Below, piece after piece: positions 62,801 through 64,000 of a stretch of 64,000 bases of DNA. The stretch is from Liolophura sinensis (taxonomy: Eukaryota; Mollusca; Polyplacophora; Chitonida; Chitonidae). Made by a program: the position numbers and the translations under genes. Each line of letters opens with the position of its first letter. Within the stretch, counting starts at the first letter, position 1. The notes beneath the pieces are model-generated. The model did not search any database, was not told the origin of the DNA, and worked only from the letters and a program-made list of their open reading frames with translations. The stretch covers positions 12,537,704 through 12,601,703 of the forward strand of contig NC_088304.1 of assembly GCF_032854445.1 (NCBI RefSeq), given 5' to 3'.

Positions 62801-63009
62801 TGGAGCTAAAGATGTCCACAGGCCCCGCAGATGCAACACCTATCGCAGAAAACAGCGTGATGTTGGGACCGGGTGCCACACCCCCCACGTGGGTGCTGGA
62901 GCAGAGCGACATGAGGTCTTTCAGGGTCAGATTAACCAGTATTAAAACCATGTGGTCACAGGAAGTGTTTGTGTCAGGTGACCGGATGAAGGACGCACGA
63001 TTGGTTAAG
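22910..63009 (+). CDS. VPS13B: VPS13B (COH1), bridge-like lipid-transfer protein; 5' ~70% of the gene
   Basis: VPS13B is a giant rod-shaped protein that moves phospholipids between membranes at the Golgi; loss causes Cohen syndrome in people. ATG 22910 opens MFKIESYIAPLLMGYID, the chorein N-terminus, with QLSLWGGDVVLNNLDLRLDV and HVPWTKLRSEPVVITIN nearly as in human VPS13B rather than VPS13A/C/D. Later exons keep paralogue-specific blocks: WAWSFVPQILPE, SFWLQWTLPKFEL, IPCTLQYWDV, RVDSCFVPSLIPT, HYIICNNTQQSIRFGQ, WQWCEPFSV. Thirty-six coding exons are recognised, all GT/AG and phase-compatible, spanning about 2,850 codons; the adaptor-binding and C-terminal parts lie beyond the window. Exons 21, 23 and 29 each hold an apparent one-base indel. 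Exon 1 is unusually long (916 coding nt). Introns contain SINEs and three exon-seeded tandem arrays. Confidence 0.95.
23885..24040 (-). repeat. SINE type A, 3'-truncated
   Basis: In VPS13B intron 1: ccatctgcaggttgctgtca, gccagcatgagctggacttg and head complement tgctagcatactaacccc. Confidence 0.8.
24432..24631 (+). CDS. VPS13B: VPS13B exon 2
   Basis: Residues about 306-372: GWGEWAWSFVPQILPEGEEE, acidic linker, then FTIGIYIPKASVTFK. Donor aag|gtgagt, phase 0. Confidence 0.94.
25056..25262 (+). CDS. VPS13B: VPS13B exon 3
   Basis: LTESIRESIHYGPNKVTFRP, LLYLEAEGLGLEILVEGLKF, then SVQCG. Acceptor gatttgcag; donor agg|gtaggg is the weakest choice of this exon. Confidence 0.9.
25310..25480 (-). mobile_element. 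MITE-like element, partial
   Basis: gagcaactttcagtggaatt, gattttggaaacaaaactgg and gaataatgccttcagaatat align with the copy at 36811. The terminal repeats are eroded. Confidence 0.5.
25653..25887 (+). CDS. VPS13B: VPS13B exon 4
   Basis: 78 codons including LSYTSDSLFDPLSSENQ and FGLDKFGLFWFDYVYTVEIP, the latter a VPS13B-specific block. Phase 0 in, phase 1 out (cat g|gtaaat). Confidence 0.93.
26396..26419 (+). repeat. Poly(A) run in VPS13B intron 4
   Basis: More than 20 consecutive A residues with no element recognisable upstream. Confidence 0.7.
26788..26902 (-). repeat. SINE type A, internally deleted
   Basis: The tail and body to gaggaaaccgggcagagcc jump directly to ttcccacgta, omitting the ccatccgcaggttgctgg segment. 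Confidence 0.82.
27004..27202 (+). mobile_element. MITE-like element with terminal inverted repeats
   Basis: Left end caacctcaacctttttgcaa, right end gcgaaaaggttgaggaatta, inverted to each other; about 200 bp, no coding capacity. Confidence 0.65.
27279..27461 (+). CDS. VPS13B: VPS13B exon 5
   Basis: SKSSASGDVDDFETSKEKAS, LRFLFGSCTLNISSSLVHRV, then KFLYCAGNHQYEPYASPVP. Acceptor tttctttccag, donor cca g|gtgagt. Confidence 0.94.
27525..27690 (+). repeat. tRNA-headed SINE, third type
   Basis: taatggttagaatgtctgcc resembles box A, and gtgttcaaatcctggttggg resembles box B. The body differs from types A and B and its 3' limit is unclear (it may extend to about 27880). Confidence 0.5.
27880..27936 (+). 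repeat. SINE type A, 3' fragment
   Basis: ccacccaccataatgctggc, gtaaaacatcaatcaaataa. Confidence 0.75.
28094..28278 (+). CDS. VPS13B: VPS13B exon 6
   Basis: DRADEDRAPPSDQQVQALEE, FIPTRTYHLTFVKPVINVLS and a basic KKRKRPSSAKKSQK end. Donor aag|gtttgc. Confidence 0.93.
28687..28878 (+). CDS. VPS13B: VPS13B exon 7
   Basis: SAERFDLQISLPMYGNKLVS, MAGPSSNLLHHCYSHTQIK. Poly-T acceptor, donor aag|gtgagt, both phase 0. Confidence 0.94.
29174..29298 (+). CDS. VPS13B: VPS13B exon 8
   Basis: LFSFQMGLTRVDSSGTSDSV, LTVIPACSGALYRRSLLSPD. A second in-frame acceptor at 29189 would drop five residues. Donor tg|gtaaaa splits a Trp codon. Confidence 0.88.
29895..30073 (+). CDS. VPS13B: VPS13B exon 9
   Basis: QNLHLPHVEWMYEIPSVIVS, LLLIAHIITSWREKNPKPW and GNSLLEDTFKPQ. 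Poly-T acceptor, donor g|gtgagt. Confidence 0.94.
30117..31206. repeat. 24-bp minisatellite, about 45 copies, VPS13B intron 9
   Basis: Unit ttagccaggtttagagatac plus agtg. Eight codons long, so a 341-codon plus-strand frame (LARFRDTV repeats) and a 163-codon minus-strand frame stay open. No link to an exon; the array starts ~45 bp after the exon 9 donor. Confidence 0.96.
31583..31717 (+). CDS. VPS13B: VPS13B exon 10
   Basis: GRTVYREPLLEVTGSGLEIK, TPVGFSATGTLASLQAILYA. Acceptor gtttgtag, donor g|gtgagt. Confidence 0.92.
32175..32342 (+). CDS. VPS13B: VPS13B exon 11
   Basis: EGGDCVIPILSAPATTQHLR, PDNRQDWITFTYQVPSSTST. The donor g|gtgagataata is duplicated 163 bp downstream by a SINE insertion. 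Confidence 0.93.
32354..32503 (-). mobile_element. SINE type A inserted at the exon 11 donor, 13-bp TSD
   Basis: A 5'-truncated type A copy flanked by aggtgagataata at 32341-32353 and again at 32504-32516. The duplication contains the exon 11 5' splice site, so an identical donor now sits on each side of the element. Confidence 0.88.
32614..32692 (+). repeat. SINE type A, 3' fragment
   Basis: gtcgttggataagtgaaata, gagtacggcagaaaacacca, A-rich tail. Confidence 0.78.
33060..33222 (+). repeat. SINE type A, 5'-truncated
   Basis: ggtgggaaggactggcagta, gcggatggtcgtgggttccc through to an (AAAT)n tail. Confidence 0.85.
33697..33882 (+). CDS. VPS13B: VPS13B exon 12
   Basis: VPAVVLAEVTGLTFCLDPMI, YQWLLYIPRLKTSSIPKPAG; the LDP..Y.WL.Y.P block is conserved in VPS13B. 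Acceptor gttttttgccag. Confidence 0.95.
34003..34235 (+). repeat. SINE type A, near full length
   Basis: aatgacccaggagcct-like start at ~34020, gtgagttcaagtccagctca box B, body and tail gcataaaacattaatcacac. Confidence 0.8.
34600..34830 (-). repeat. SINE type A, near full length, diverged
   Basis: ctcaagaatatttcacttat at the tail side; ttgagctggacttgaacc and actctagcatgctactcaag at the head side. Ends ~30 bp before exon 13. Confidence 0.78.
34861..35120 (+). CDS. VPS13B: VPS13B exon 13
   Basis: A Ser/Thr/Pro/Gln-rich loop (TPTNTQTPTQGLTQPTPSQP) followed by GYTSSEESEDLWGRKCADIF and PLVRILQIQ. The low-complexity insert would project from the lipid groove. Confidence 0.93.
35597..35819 (+). 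CDS. VPS13B: VPS13B exon 14
   Basis: VEVSSFCLFMPKSTVIIGDA, LPDTLVLSLPSLRLHSCGFK, PLSVLQEIPIPVLEG. Acceptor gccctatag, donor g|gtgagg. Confidence 0.94.
35820..36242. other. VPS13B intron 14, first part
   Basis: AT-rich sequence with poly-T runs. I see no exon or known element in it. Confidence 0.4.
36243..36515 (+). repeat. SINE type A, full length but diverged
   Basis: Head ggccttcatggcatagtggt, box B gagttcaagtccagcttatg, body, and cagttgtataagtgaaatat near the 3' end. Confidence 0.82.
36811..36997 (-). mobile_element. MITE-like element with terminal inverted repeats
   Basis: Left end taccctaattccgcaaactt, right end atgtgaaaaggttcaagaat; interior gaatttgattttggaaacaa. Opposite orientation to the copies at 27004 and 63152. 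Confidence 0.65.
37116..37333 (+). CDS. VPS13B: VPS13B exon 15
   Basis: GEKLPWSVQVADAAMYTLHK, YPILKPTDFSCTVAVSSKYS, LGACIHLDMTGIKLCLSAQQ. Donor cag|gtatgt, phase 0. Confidence 0.95.
37592..37970 (+). repeat. SINE type B, full length
   Basis: Head cccagtggctcagttgatgg, gctgtagatccagcgttaat as box B, tail cactcactccctctctcact. In VPS13B intron 15. Confidence 0.85.
38238..38566 (+). repeat. SINE type B, near full length
   Basis: agttggtagagggtccgctt, ccggtagatccaggatcaat, tail caagcactcactcact. Second copy in the same intron and same orientation. Confidence 0.87.
38567..39305. other. VPS13B intron 15, 3' part, with a G-run
   Basis: No exon is seen. A guanine run at 39181-39195 followed by more G-blocks (gagggggaggtgag) lies about 100 bp before exon 16 and could form a G-quadruplex in DNA or pre-mRNA. 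Confidence 0.5.
39306..39663 (+). CDS. VPS13B: VPS13B exon 16
   Basis: LLTQITSVGKELSGFWGT, a Pro/Ser/Thr-rich loop, then SGVRLSFWLQWTLPKFELLL, matching the V.vSLWLQWVLPKL block of VPS13B. Donor g|gtaggg. Confidence 0.95.
40279..40393 (+). CDS. VPS13B: VPS13B exon 17
   Basis: ERCVAVQLEELIMSIDLQEV, YGKVKAKVGMAGIRHYVKT. Donor ac|gtgagc, phase 2. Confidence 0.94.
40394..41084. other. VPS13B intron 17
   Basis: AT-rich with no exon, SINE or tandem array that I can recognise. Confidence 0.4.
41085..41968 (+). CDS. VPS13B: VPS13B exon 18 (long)
   Basis: 884 nt: LGENSWVLGGNEGLLVSGPS, SDVVGRDKNHGLLSFTFTRA, FTLEPCDTFLFKPVVGLIV, a Ser-rich loop, and PLMYVNISGMRVFVPVVD. Probably several ancestral exons fused. 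Phase 2 in, 1 out. Confidence 0.95.
42279..42393 (+). CDS. VPS13B: VPS13B exon 19
   Basis: GVWENFTRRVSRPEGSAVAH, NPSVQIPAVEWNNLMIPV. Acceptor gtattaccag, donor ca|gtaagt. Confidence 0.93.
42525..42735. repeat. ~55-bp two-part tandem repeat, VPS13B intron 19
   Basis: Alternating ggtcaggaaaagaaaagtca and ggagaacaaaaggcattatt half-units, about four copies. Confidence 0.7.
42788..42928 (+). repeat. SINE type A abutting the exon 20 acceptor
   Basis: 5'-truncated copy ending aaaacactaatcacataaat; its A-rich tail stops within about 10 nt of the acceptor ttttttag at 42927-42934. Confidence 0.85.
42935..43055 (+). CDS. VPS13B: VPS13B exon 20
   Basis: KEKDIRVIPLASRFDFKVVL, APAIVYTPPSGVQKKTVNQE. Donor gag|gtgcag is non-optimal but phase 0 is required and met. 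Confidence 0.9.
43160..43292 (+). repeat. SINE type A, 5'-truncated
   Basis: gtctggtttcatcccacaat, taagtgaaatattcttaagt, AAAT tail. Confidence 0.82.
43293..44120. other. VPS13B intron 20, remainder
   Basis: Contains a short inverted motif near 43505-43545 (catgacatgtcatg with flanks) but no exon or known element. Confidence 0.35.
44121..44918 (+). CDS. VPS13B: VPS13B exon 21, with one-base deletion
   Basis: PIVVCGHAVEINIISDLDFY opens in phase 0; TPLDVLLTAGRITCMLYSHK and HAVISLQPDTQKVELSCYDV follow in the -1 frame. The break is near 44440-44444 (gggcccaagg). The exon length, 798 nt, is one base short of what the flanking phases demand. No plausible intron explains it. Confidence 0.9.
45090..45215 (+). 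repeat. SINE type A, 5'-truncated
   Basis: tgtcagcaacttgcagatgg, gggctctgcccggtttcctc, agtgaaatacatttgagtac. Confidence 0.78.
45404..45567 (-). mobile_element. Internally deleted SINE type A with 13-bp TSD
   Basis: Flanked by tatcagtgctttg at 45391-45403 and 45568-45580. It retains the 5' end (ggggcctccgtgag on the minus strand) and the 3' end but lacks the central tRNA-related part, including box B. Confidence 0.88.
45663..45803 (+). CDS. VPS13B: VPS13B exon 22
   Basis: VDDHKFLPDCSDYATHWLET, KTGVPASLITVRVTDLLQGP. Acceptor gttttctgacag, donor g|gtaggt. Its last 70 nt seed the following tandem array. Confidence 0.95.
45734..49440 (+). repeat. 108-bp tandem array: exon 22 tail + donor + intron start, ~34 copies
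   Basis: The unit is about 70 nt of exon 22 (reading KTGVPASLITVRVTDLLQGP), the donor gtaggt, and about 38 nt of intron. The first unit is the functional exon end; the others fill the start of intron 22. Nearly every unit keeps the exon-like segment and a gtaggt donor (one has gtagct). A higher-order repeat of 972 bp (nine units) is visible: the block near 47007-47945 recurs at 47979-48917. In the exon frame each unit hits TGA three codons after the donor, so read-through past the first donor would truncate the protein. Confidence 0.96.
49441..50131. other. VPS13B intron 22, 3' part
   Basis: AT-rich. A gaaaacgttgaggaattagg segment at ~49922 resembles one end of the MITE-like family. No exon. 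Confidence 0.4.
50132..50294 (+). CDS. VPS13B: VPS13B exon 23, with one-base insertion
   Basis: AQISVELERPV opens in phase; RLSASLSKLLQVNQFMADSV then ATWRIDSELGKDNSKIDMP follow after an extra A near 50164. The exon (163 nt) is one base too long for its flanking phases. Confidence 0.87.
50604..50786 (+). CDS. VPS13B: VPS13B exon 24
   Basis: ESTLMTFLSHRVKSVELQTE, VVLYAETLTDQQTPFVLVAL, SISADAELHLNDK. Donor g|gtacag. Confidence 0.93.
50858..51117 (+). repeat. SINE type A, near full length, diverged
   Basis: Head gaggaggttagcacgccagc, box B gagtttaaatccatc, body, tail acaccactcaaataagtaaa. Confidence 0.82.
51149..51408 (+). CDS. VPS13B: VPS13B exon 25
   Basis: IGEIAANLFAKDILVKTGFE, GPDWLPKVTMVTDMGLVTIE, EHILCMEMLQEHIVEFLQ. 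Donor cag|gtaaat. Confidence 0.94.
51925..52078 (+). CDS. VPS13B: VPS13B exon 26
   Basis: SSASLPSHDRPQVPVKVKLS, EDFIISQTQDDLKTGTFQYI. Donor g|gtttgc. Confidence 0.92.
52079..52935. other. VPS13B intron 26
   Basis: No exon or known element is recognised. The flanks of 52450-52800 show an imperfect long inverted relationship (aaacctttttactacagtaa versus ttaaaggtttctcaaactgt) that may mark a foldback element. Confidence 0.35.
52936..53114 (+). CDS. VPS13B: VPS13B exon 27
   Basis: GEGLHPNPGEIVFGVESDAG, MTWSYHQPRVISHFSVSPVP; the W.Y..PRV..f.VSPVPF block is typical of VPS13B. Donor aag|gttaga. Confidence 0.94.
53115..53955. other. VPS13B intron 27
   Basis: AT-rich; short open frames only, with no recognised element. 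Confidence 0.35.
53956..54149 (+). CDS. VPS13B: VPS13B exon 28
   Basis: IPCTLQYWDVMGREFVDYQE, FFLSEDKTCLLSLPEVKPHV, NNLVVALMWRVVM, then an acidic EEEEA end. Matches the IPCTLQYW....R....FYLSE block. Donor ga|gtaagt. Confidence 0.95.
54505..54605 (+). repeat. SINE type A, 3' fragment, heavily diverged
   Basis: aaccccagttttctccatgc, atcgttgtataagtgaaaaa. Confidence 0.45.
54656..54982 (+). CDS. VPS13B: VPS13B exon 29 (start and frame uncertain)
   Basis: The 5' part reads GLMSWNSHQLTIHSVNPDSR, YYSGESYGSFLSPLLPWLQR, EDIDQFFSEK in one frame; the 3' part reads AACIRVDSCFVPSLIPTLQV and SLIEVHLSNHLQQMGD in the next frame, so one extra base lies near 54830-54845. Alternatives are an acceptor at 54614, which needs two compensating indels, or an acceptor at 54800, which needs none but discards the protein-like 5' part. 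Donor g|gtaagt at 54983 is firm. Confidence 0.6.
55095..55260. repeat. 37-bp tandem repeat built on a SINE head
   Basis: About 4.5 copies of gttattcattttcaataagg plus ggtctctgtagcctagt. The second half matches the head of the type A-like copy that starts at 55497 (ggggtctcagtagcctagtg). Confidence 0.8.
55261..55485 (-). mobile_element. SINE type A, full length body and head
   Basis: Head complement tgcgctagcgcgctaaccaa, tgagccacggaggcccc at the right; poly-T at the left in place of the usual TTAT tail. It sits inside the 37-bp repeat region. Confidence 0.85.
55497..55752 (+). repeat. SINE type A relative, diverged
   Basis: Head ggggtctcagtagcctagtg, gttag; 3' end aataatgcttgctgctgccg, agtaaataaata tail. 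Confidence 0.65.
56038..56174 (+). CDS. VPS13B: VPS13B exon 30
   Basis: VIPTKLQPYFADSLAPLDQE, FGVIIIDNPGVIISRVQGQQ. Donor gga|gtaagt, phase 0. Confidence 0.93.
56650..56800 (-). repeat. SINE type A, 5'-truncated
   Basis: ttgattggtgttttacgcca, ccaacattatggtgggagga, ccatccgcaggctgctt. Confidence 0.82.
56899..57009 (+). CDS. VPS13B: VPS13B exon 31
   Basis: ISAAAQLDVVEYKFLTRQTV, IESTSFHGNLTIFPEDQ. Donor cag|gtatat, phase 0. Confidence 0.93.
57410..57511 (+). CDS. VPS13B: VPS13B exon 32
   Basis: 34 codons: SLTVDCAVDIEPMLVRLGKG, AVHTLDCAAQVFSQ. Its last 60 nt and donor cag|gtgagt seed the next array. Confidence 0.95.
57452..59058 (+). repeat. ~98-bp tandem array: exon 32 tail + donor + intron start, ~16 copies
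   Basis: Unit: 60 nt of exon 32 (gtgaggctgggtaaaggtgc through to ggtgttctcacag), donor gtgagt, then about 32 nt of intron (agatttgactgtggactgtc...). Unit length varies slightly (97-109). Almost every copy keeps tctcacaggtgagt; one has gcgagt. Because 98 is not a multiple of three, reading frames do not stay open through the array. Confidence 0.95.
59360..59455 (+). CDS. VPS13B: VPS13B exon 33
   Basis: MLTDNIGEPSPRIIFNHYII, CNNTQQSIRFGQ, matching the FSHFVICNDTQ.TLRFGQ block. Acceptor gtgatgttctag. Confidence 0.95.
59456..60147. other. VPS13B intron 33, first part
   Basis: Nothing recognised except a short poly-T run near 60088. Confidence 0.35.
60148..60400. repeat. Short GGTTAGCAGGT minisatellite
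   Basis: About 18-20 imperfect copies of an 11-bp ggttagcaggt motif, in 11-, 14- and 17-bp spacings. The motif looks like the ggttagc of a SINE head. Confidence 0.75.
60572..60649 (+). CDS. VPS13B: VPS13B exon 34
   Basis: 26 codons: VGSDENVCVQSREMNLYSWR, TQTLPQ. Donor cag|gtaact, phase 0. Confidence 0.94.
61207..61359 (+). CDS. VPS13B: VPS13B exon 35
   Basis: RLHLCLDGSKWQWCEPFSVT, FVRRVNTAEQTYTVVIKVKH, LSNVHTQ. The W.WSEPFS block is VPS13B-type. Donor cag|gtaatt; exon tail seeds the next array. Confidence 0.95.
61279..62187 (+). repeat. 103-bp tandem array: exon 35 tail + donor + intron start, ~9 copies
   Basis: Unit: about 81 nt of exon 35 (from TTTGTGAGGCGTGTGAACAC to the terminal CACACACAG), donor gtaaat, and about 22 nt of intron. 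The last copy ends cacacaggttgag. The unit is 34 codons plus one base, so frames break between units on the plus strand. Confidence 0.95.
62328..62475 (-). repeat. SINE type A, 5'-truncated
   Basis: tggttggtgtattacgccgt, gccagcattatggtgggaga, gcaggttggcagaccttctc. Confidence 0.82.
62752..63009 (+). CDS. VPS13B: VPS13B exon 36
   Basis: VIISGQLMVSSRLSHTLELK, a Pro/Gly loop, VLEQSDMRSFRVRLTSIKTM. Acceptor acttttacag, donor aag|gtaagt, phase 0. The last exon I can place firmly. Confidence 0.94.
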
Positions 63010-63151
63010 GTAAGTGTTGAAAACAAGATTTTGTGTTATTACGGGATGTTGAAATTTTATGTAAAATATGCTCAGTGGATGAGAAGCGTGAAAAATTTGT
63101 GCTTGATCTTAGAGAGAGAGGATGCTGAATTGAAAAACCCGGCTTAGAATT

Positions 63152-63377
63152 ACTGTAATTCTTCAACTTTTTCACATGATTGCAAGATGTTTATTCAGGT
63201 ATATTCTGAGGTCATTATTCTTTGTGGGCTGATAAAATTATACTTTTCGTGAAGACCTGAAATTGGCCAATCCAACTAATGTAGTTTGGTCTCTAAAATC
63301 AAATTATAAGGGTGCATGGATTGCACTGAAAACTGCTCTTTCATGTGCGAAAGGGTCGAGAAGGAATTGGGGTTTAC
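63152..63377 (+). mobile_element. MITE-like element with terminal inverted repeats
   Basis: Left end tactgtaattcttcaacttt, right end gcgaaagggtcgagaaggaa; interior gtagtttggtctctaaaatc and ttgcactgaaaactgctctt. Confidence 0.65.
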
Positions 63378-63548
63378 CGCTTTATCTTTGAGACTGTGAT
63401 GAGATTTCGGATCAGGAAACTACTCATCTGAAAACGTTTCGAACCAAGATTTTGAAAGATTTTAAATTTGAGCTCTGCTCAAGAATTTTGTACTTGTATG
63501 GCATGGAGGATACTGGAATGCCCGCTGAAGGGCACCTGTTCTTACCAG

Positions 63549-63645
63549 GTACATGAGAAACCTCTGGACTACTTACGTGTACAATACAGCCCGATCCTAA
63601 TAATCAATCCTACGCCTATTGTGGCTGGATGCGCCGATCATGCGC
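63549..63645 (+). CDS. VPS13B: Possible VPS13B exon 37, incomplete
   Basis: A good acceptor (cacctgttcttaccag) in the required phase opens VHEKPLDYLRVQYSPILIIN then PTPIV, reminiscent of the ....V.FSPLFI.......PDPI block that follows in VPS13B. I find no donor; beyond about 63640 composition changes and the frame ends at 63720. Confidence 0.3.
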
Positions 63646-64000
63646 TTTATACGCCGTCCGTGACTCGCTCCTCCGATCATAGAATAGGGACCCTCGGCCG
63701 TCAGCGGACCGTTGGCCCGTGATCATCAAATGTTTTAACGCTAAATATGGTCCAATATCCTGTAAACCATCACATCTGTTACGAACACAGTGACGAGTCC
63801 TAGCACATTTACTGTGTTGTTTCCCTACTATTTTGGGTCAACCACCTGTATACACCATTCCCTTGAGTATACCATATTTTGTTTTTATAAAAACTACTTT
63901 ACTAATTTTGAAATAACAAACTTACTTAGAGCGTACTTATGGCAGAGTTATGTGACAACAAATACATGTATATGTAAAATATTGCTTTCTCTGAAGTCCG
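63646..64000. other. Window end, unexplained
   Basis: A CpG-richer patch (gcgccgatcatgcgctttat, acgccgtccgtgactcgctc) of unlike composition, possibly the edge of another element, then AT-rich sequence. Confidence 0.3.

Overview
The window is animal nuclear DNA: AT-rich, with long introns bounded by GT/AG, tRNA-headed SINEs, a MITE-like family and many minisatellites. The two SINE families, plus a fragment resembling an algal-polysaccharide hydrolase, suggest a marine mollusc, perhaps a grazing gastropod. That placement is inference; no species is identifiable by eye.

Layout. 1-1250: minus-strand fragment of a BEL/Pao-like retrotransposon gag with an in-frame stop. 1503-2480: two 3' exons of GGCT (+ strand); its first exon is not in the window. 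3279-4358: minus-strand 3' part of a glycoside hydrolase resembling GH86 (agarase/porphyranase type), with two frameshifts and a stop codon that lies in a SINE. 4359-10106: intergenic, with SINEs, a 21-bp minisatellite and a decayed 81-bp repeat that translates into a recurring 27-residue motif. 10107-20280: complete NIT2 (omega-amidase), minus strand, nine exons, 287 codons; its introns carry a 42-bp array (40 copies) and a 27-bp array (24 copies). 20281-22876: divergent intergenic region with a CpG-rich patch, a plausible shared promoter. 22877-63009: VPS13B, + strand, 36 coding exons whose splice phases all chain together. They cover the N-terminal roughly 2,850 residues of a protein of about 4,000; the gene runs off the right edge.

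The most unusual structure is in VPS13B. Three of its introns open with a long tandem array whose unit is the 3' end of the preceding exon plus the 5' splice site and the first bases of the intron: 108 bp x ~34 after exon 22, 98 bp x ~16 after exon 32, and 103 bp x ~9 after exon 35. The arrays therefore carry dozens of exon-tail/donor copies. Shorter degenerate arrays overlap the starts of NIT2 exons 2 and 5, so tandem duplication across exon edges recurs in both genes. Separately, a SINE inserted at the exon 11 donor has duplicated that 5' splice site within its target-site duplication.

Functionally, GGCT (gamma-glutamyl cycle) and NIT2 (alpha-ketoglutaramate hydrolysis) both belong to glutathione/glutamine metabolism, whereas VPS13B is a Golgi bridge-like lipid-transfer protein. 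In an animal genome this proximity is probably coincidental. Several single-base indels (two in the hydrolase, about three in VPS13B exons 21, 23 and 29) may be residual assembly errors or real lesions. All homology calls come from recalled family sequences, not from a database search.
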